Positions 58,870-64,000 of a DNA stretch of 64,000 nt are shown here, in pieces; the first letter of the stretch is position 1; every line of letters starts with the position of its first letter. Origin of the DNA: Saururus chinensis (lineage: Eukaryota; Streptophyta; Magnoliopsida; Piperales; Saururaceae); assembly GCA_035235625.1 (NCBI GenBank), contig CP141148.1, forward strand, positions 22,941,057-23,005,056, given 5' to 3'. A program made the position numbers and the translations under genes. The notes under the pieces were generated by a model, which saw nothing but the letters and a program-made list of their open reading frames with translations, searched no databases and was not told the origin of the DNA.

Positions 58870-59774
58870 GCCATGAAAACTCAACACTCTAAATGTGGTG
58901 CCTAAATAGTGCCTGTTCAAAACACATGACTAATGACAAATCTAAATTTACTAACTTTGTAGAGAAATATAATAGAAAAGTAAAATTTGGAGATGAGAAT
59001 ACCATAAAGATAGATGAGATAGACAAATTATAAGTTTCTAGACAACCTGACTTTGATAATGTTTTGTATATAAGTAGTATGGAAGCTCAATTAAATATGT
59101 GGTTTTGGTTTTATTGGGAAGTTTTCTAATAAAGACTGCTTCATCATTGATAAATCTAGAATGATTTTTGTTAAAGGTATGAGAGATCATGATAATTGTT
59201 ATTTGTTTGATCCGGTTTACTTTGTAAATTTGTCCTTTCTTGACAATAATTATTTGTAGCATCAAAGGTTAGAACATTTTAATTTTGTAGATTTGAAAAA
59301 AATAATAAATAATAGAATCATTATAGGTTCCCAAATTTTAAAAACCCTTGAAAACTTTGCATGTAGTGCTTGTTAAAAGAGTAAACATTCAAAATCCCAT
59401 CATAAGAAAGTTAAAATATGTGAGAACTGAGAGGCCTTTCTAATTGATACACATGGACTTAATGGGACCAATGCAAACAACTAGTTTAGGTAGTAAAAAG
59501 TACATCTTGTTATGATTACGATGACTCACCAAATATGTGGTTTTGGTTTTATTGAGAAAGGAAACACAAGGCTAATGCTTGTTATGATTACGATGACTCA
59601 CCAAATGCTTTTAGTGATGTAGATCATAGTCAAGTGCCCAATTGGGTTCAAAAGTCCATCTTGAAACCAATGTGATTGGAGATCAAATAATGAGTGAGGA
59701 CAAGGCATCAATTAGAGGAACAAATTATTTTTTCTTGTTATGTATCTCTCACAGAACCAAAGAATGAAAGAGAA
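58870..59774 (+). pseudogene. Ty1-copia pol fragment (protease to integrase, internal deletion)
   Basis: A protease-like SACSKHMTND stretch with FTNFVEKYNRKVKFGDENTI appears near 58900-59000. Then come LWHQRLEHFNFVDLKKI (about 59257-59310), the copia GAG-pre-integrase motif (normally LWH.RLGH), and a zinc-binding C..C..H-like segment with KSKHSKSHHKKVK to about 59415. An integrase start resembling MDLMGPMQT lies near 59453-59480. Soon after, the sequence jumps to the linker before the reverse transcriptase (QVPNWVQKS, then TEPKN at about 59755). The integrase catalytic core is therefore deleted. Several frameshifts and stops. A 50-base block around ATATGTGGTTTTGGTTTTAT occurs at both 59095 and 59530. 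Confidence 0.75.
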
Positions 59775-61859
59775 TGTGATGCATACTTTAAGAACTCTTG
59801 TCTTAAACCGGTTTACATTTAATTTTATTTATTATTTAATCATCATTATGTGGTTTAAGCCGTTTCTGATCAATTTTGATAATTTTTTAAAATAAAGGTG
59901 GTTTCCAAAGGTTTTAATCAAAACTAACTTCACTTTTATGAGTTTTAAGTGAATTTAGGTCAATTGTAATTTTTTAGAATTTTCTTAAAATTTTCAAAAA
60001 TCTGTGGGCCCCATGGTCGAATTTAGGGTTTATGGTCCAAAACATCCCATAAATTAAAACAAGACACTAGAAATTTTTTCAGAATTTGTTTGGACTTAAG
60101 TTGGGTATCTACTTCTAGTTAAGAATTCTATTCACACCCTAGGTTTTAATTAGGTCTAGCCCATTCTTTCCTATAAAAGGAAAACCCCTTTCCCAAATGG
60201 GAAATGGTTAAGCCAGAGAATCTAGAGCCTAATCCCCATTAGGCCCAAAAAGGAAAGTGATTAGAAGTAAGATTTTCTTAATTCTTTCTTAATAATTAGG
60301 ATTTTTTCATAAACTTCTCATAATCTCATCGTTCTCCATTAATTTAATTCGTTTTTAAGTCATTAAATCACTTATTTATACCTCTACTTCAAACCCTAGC
60401 TTTTAAAACTTCATTTTTATGTCTCTAAAGCTCTAGATCTAGGATTTTTCCAATAATTTTAAATTTAAATACGATTTAGGTGGGTATTAACAAAAAAAAT
60501 CATATTTTTGGAAGGTTTCGGAGGTGATTGAGGAGCTAATCTGACTCAAAACAAGGTGAAAGGTAATAGGTTTTAATCTCAGCCTTACTATGTTTGCAAA
60601 ATCTTGATTTTCATGTGTTTTGCTTGAATGAGTTCATGTTTAGGGCTTTAACGGTAGATTAATAAAAAGTTAATCTTTTGCCTTGATTTCTTAGGGTTTT
60701 GATTTGAAATGGGTTGATTTAACATTTTGGAATGTTTGATTGAATTTTCATGATGTTTGAGGCTTTGATTGAAGGTTTTAAGTTCCATTAATGGTGTCTC
60801 AGTTTTGTTTTTAAAATGAGGAAGACGAACTAGAACTACCATTATGGCAATCGATCGCCTTTGCAGGCCGATCGATCGGCCAAACGGAGGTCAAAGCCTA
60901 TTTTTAGGCCAGCCGATCGATCGGCTACACAACAGATTTGGGTTTTTATGCTTATTTCAGTATTTTTACTCCCAACTGATATTTCTAATGTTTATGTGGA
61001 GCGTTTTAAGTTAGAATAAGCTATTAGAATGGTATGTTATTTAGGTTGGGATTTATTAAGCATGCTTAAGTATTATGTGGAATTACATGATTATGGTTAG
61101 ACATGTTAGCATTGATCATCTTGAATCTATGGTTAATGAAATTCTTATGTTTTAAGCATGTTTCTAGCAAGGTTATTGTATGACAATGATATGATATGTC
61201 ATCTTATAATATGAATGAATTATGGGTGAATGGTGATATCATGTTCTAGCTTCATATGTAGAATAATTATGCTTGTAAGAGTTGAACATTTGATTTCACA
61301 TGAATGGAATGATGATTTACGATAGATTTCACCCATGATTTCAGTTGGTAACCATGATTAGATTTTATCAAAGCATGTGCGTATTGCCTTATGAGTTATT
61401 GTCAAATCGCATGGTCATGTGCTTAGAAATGTATGAACACATACATGTGGAGAAATTATTATGAAATCGTGGTTGTTTATGATTCGAATGTAATGCATGT
61501 GAGGACTAATGGGAGCACATTCCATGTGTTGGAATTCACGTAGAGATTGCTCACATATGTATCATGTTGCATGCATCATGAAATGGATTTCATGTATGAG
61601 ACTTGACCAATGTTTAGCTGTGTTTGATTGATTGGATTTCATGCAATGGTGTGAGATTGTGTGCCAGATTAATCGATCATTGGCTTAATAGGAATTTGGC
61701 TGGTCCGAAAGGACATGATTTTGATTTGAGTTAATGTGTGGAACATGGATATTCCTCAGGTTGAGTCGATTTGAATTGTTAATGCGGTTGAGATTTATTT
61801 ATTGAGACAGTCAAACCTGGACTCTGAGAATCCAGAGTTGTATGCCTTTGTGCACCGGC

Positions 61860-62160
61860 TACCATGTGTTCTAGTTTCCTCATGTAGGATTCAGACTCTC
61901 CCCACTGCAGAGATGTCCAGGGCGAACACACTGCTCTAGGTCTTCATGAGGAGATCAGACATTCTTGGCCAGGACTGTCCAGGGCGAGTATACCTGCTCT
62001 AGGTTTCTGTAAGGAAATCGGACATCCCTTGTAGATTGTCCAAGGCAAACTGTGGGGTTGACTACCCCAAACACCCTAGGTTTCCTTTTAGAAATCGGAT
62101 TGATATCCAAAATGGGTGGACACCCCAGGTTTCCATGTAGGAAATCGGACACTATCTAGG
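61860..62160 (+). repeat. Diverged tandem repeats of about 70-80 bp
   Basis: Four or five units share CTAGGTTTC..(T)AGGAAATCGGACA and TGTCCAGGGCGA. They lie in the second half of the large LTR-like block. Confidence 0.75.
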
Positions 62161-62384
62161 CCAGGTGTATGTTTGTATTCACTCCTTGATGGAGGCATTC
62201 ACCATTTTTTGATAATGCATGTGTATGAGATTATATTATGCCCAGGATTGTACAGGTTGTGTACGGATCATGTTACACATGTGGATATGATTTATTATAC
62301 ATTATATAGTATAATGTGATTGAGATACTTATCGTGTAGGGTGAATGATTTATGGATGAATTATATGAATATGCATTATGTGAT

Positions 62385-62580
62385 TATGTGTGTTAGAGAC
62401 TTCTCATGCAAGTTTATGTGATATGAATGCATGATTTGAATTGTGTGATTGAGACACTCTCATGCAGGTTTATGTTATATGAATGCATGATCAGAAAGTG
62501 TGTTAGAGACACTTTTCTTGTGGATTATGCTGAATATTATGCATGACTGTGATTGGGTGAGAGTCACTATTTATACAGGA
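62385..62580 (+). repeat. About 70 bp repeats, three units
   Basis: Units contain TTAGAGAC(A)CTTCTCATGCAGGTTT and ATATGAATGCATGAT in the same order. The third is more diverged. Confidence 0.7.
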
Positions 62581-63286
62581 TGGATGTTAGGTCATACTAT
62601 GATCATTATGCACTAATTTTTGTGATATGTGTTATATGCATGCTAGATCTTTTACTTATAGATAAGTACGGGTTTAGTAGGGAGATGATCAGAAAATGTT
62701 ATATCATGTCATTTATGGATCCAAATTGCCATGATGTCGTGGTGTGATTATTTTCTGATTAATGTTACCGCTTTCGAACCATTACTGAGTTTTGTACTCA
62801 CCCCTCTTTTGTGATTTGTTTTGGGGCTGCACTGTGCGATGTGCAAATGAGCAGGACACTTCATATGAGGGACGCCATGAGTATACATGAGATTAGCTTT
62901 TGTCACATTATGATGGTGTTTTACTTTCTGATCTTCTCGTTGCTGACACTTGAGAACATCCCGTGGTGGATTATGTATGTTACTCGTATTTATTTTTTGT
63001 TGTTAGACATCTCTGAACTTTTCAGATTTTTGAGCCATGTGTAGGCTCCAGAGATTATGAAGTGGATTGTGTGTGAGGATAATTATGATGGCCTATTTTA
63101 TTATCCTCTTTATCCTTATTACTCTTGCTCAAAGGACGTGATGTGCGATATTCCGTTAATTGAACCACCCGTATGAGGGGTTAAGTCTTCCGCAAATTCG
63201 TTAATCTGTTCAATTATGTCGCCCTCGTGCACTGACCGGCCCTTGGACAGGGTTCGGCTCGGGTCGGGCGGAGCTAGGGCGTGACA

Positions 63287-64000
63287 CATACGTATTTAAT
63301 TGGCTAATTTTGATATTCAAAACTATGTCAAAACTTCATGTTTATTTTTTGGTCTTAAGAATTTGACTAGATGTAGTTGTGGCCGAGTCGGATTTGGAAT
63401 TGATTGACTTGAAAAATAGGAGCATGTGTGTTCTTATTGATCAAGGCTGATGACTAATAGAGTGGTGAAACTAAAAGGTTAATTTGCACACACTCTAATA
63501 CACAATTCACTTAGATTAGCTTAAATTTAGGGAATTAAGAGCATTTGGGAGTTTCTTACTGAATTAGGGTAAAACTGTAAAAATATTGTACAACTGATCG
63601 ATCGTTGCACAATACATGGGACCAATCAATCAATTGGCATTTGAATTTTCCTTTGAAAAATTAATATGAGAGTTTCTCAATCAATCACAGGATTGAACAA
63701 TCGATTGTTAGCAATGTCGTACCCTAATTGAAACAGTGAATGATTGACTATTGTGTCAAATGATTGATCATTGCACAATACATGGGACCAATCGATCTAT
63801 CGGTGCCTGGATTTTCCTTTGAAACTTTAAGCAAAGAGTTTATCGATTGATTGTAGGATTAAATTATTAATCGCTAGAAGTGTCGTACCCTAATTGAAAC
63901 AATAAATGATCAATCATGTCTATGTTGGTTGCCTCATTTAAGCCTTTTTGGAAGAGATTTCATTTCTAAAATGAAGCCAAATACTTAAACTGACTTAGTG
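63287..64000 (+). repeat. Copia-like LTR, cut by the window end
   Basis: From TACGTATTTAATTGGCTAAT onward it matches the family LTRs (GGATTTGGAATTGATTGACT, as at 33620). The first bases are missing at the junction with the preceding block. It contains several ATCGATCG-type words, as in the other copies. Confidence 0.75.

Larger units (their letters stand above)
59775..63286 (+). mobile_element. Large LTR-like block, probable solo LTR (3.5 kb)
   Basis: Starts TGTGATGC and ends GCGTGACA, imperfect inverted termini with TG...CA. It lies between copia-type pol sequence and a copia-type LTR. It lacks coding sequence and carries ATTACTGAGTTTTGTACTCACC near 62782, similar to the block near the 3' end of the 15076 solo LTR. 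No matching target duplication is seen, and the two flanks are not adjacent parts of one copia element, so the ends are provisional. Confidence 0.55.

Overview
This is nuclear DNA from a flowering plant. It is AT-rich and dominated by transposable elements, with one convincing host gene: a class I KNOX homeobox gene of SHOOT MERISTEMLESS type at 49869-55455 (+). Four GT-AG exons encode 352 residues. Plant origin follows from this gene, from the Ty1-copia gag families, and from the Tourist, Stowaway, hAT and CACTA elements. I cannot name the species or clade. No complete rRNA, tRNA or CRISPR array was seen. Layout: 1-4540 holds a decayed element with a plant-mobile-domain-like reading frame (690-1127, -) flanked by arrays of an ACACGAT motif, plus small duplications and a foldback. 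4547-37313 is a deep nest built mostly from one family of Ty1-copia-like elements that carry gag and a second, unrelated reading frame (called ORF2 here) but show no pol. At least four copies are visible in both orientations. The copy at 4767-23206 sits inside an antisense ORF2 of an older copy and is itself broken twice: by a 7.4 kb LTR element without coding capacity (7558-15002, target duplication GGTAA) and by a 3.2 kb solo LTR (15076-18263, duplication AGCAT). A further copy at 31271-37313 has its gag split by a 920 bp solo LTR (36353-37272, duplication CCAAC). 38160-40100 is the left end of a CACTA-type transposon with an hAT-type miniature element inside it and a G-rich minisatellite. 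40100-49250 is mostly unassigned intergenic DNA with a copia reverse-transcriptase remnant, two nested Tourist-like MITEs and a Stowaway MITE. 49250-55620 is the KNOX gene region, including a possible leader with small upstream reading frames and a 3.35 kb second intron holding a 110 bp tandem duplication. 55790-64000 returns to retroelements: an LTR fragment, an antisense copia-like LTR, a decayed copia pol fragment, a second large LTR-like block (59775-63286) and a copia-like LTR running off the window end. Only the KNOX gene appears functional. Its role (keeping shoot meristem cells undifferentiated as a TALE transcription factor) is known for the family. The rest is a record of successive insertions whose order can be read from target duplications and broken reading frames.
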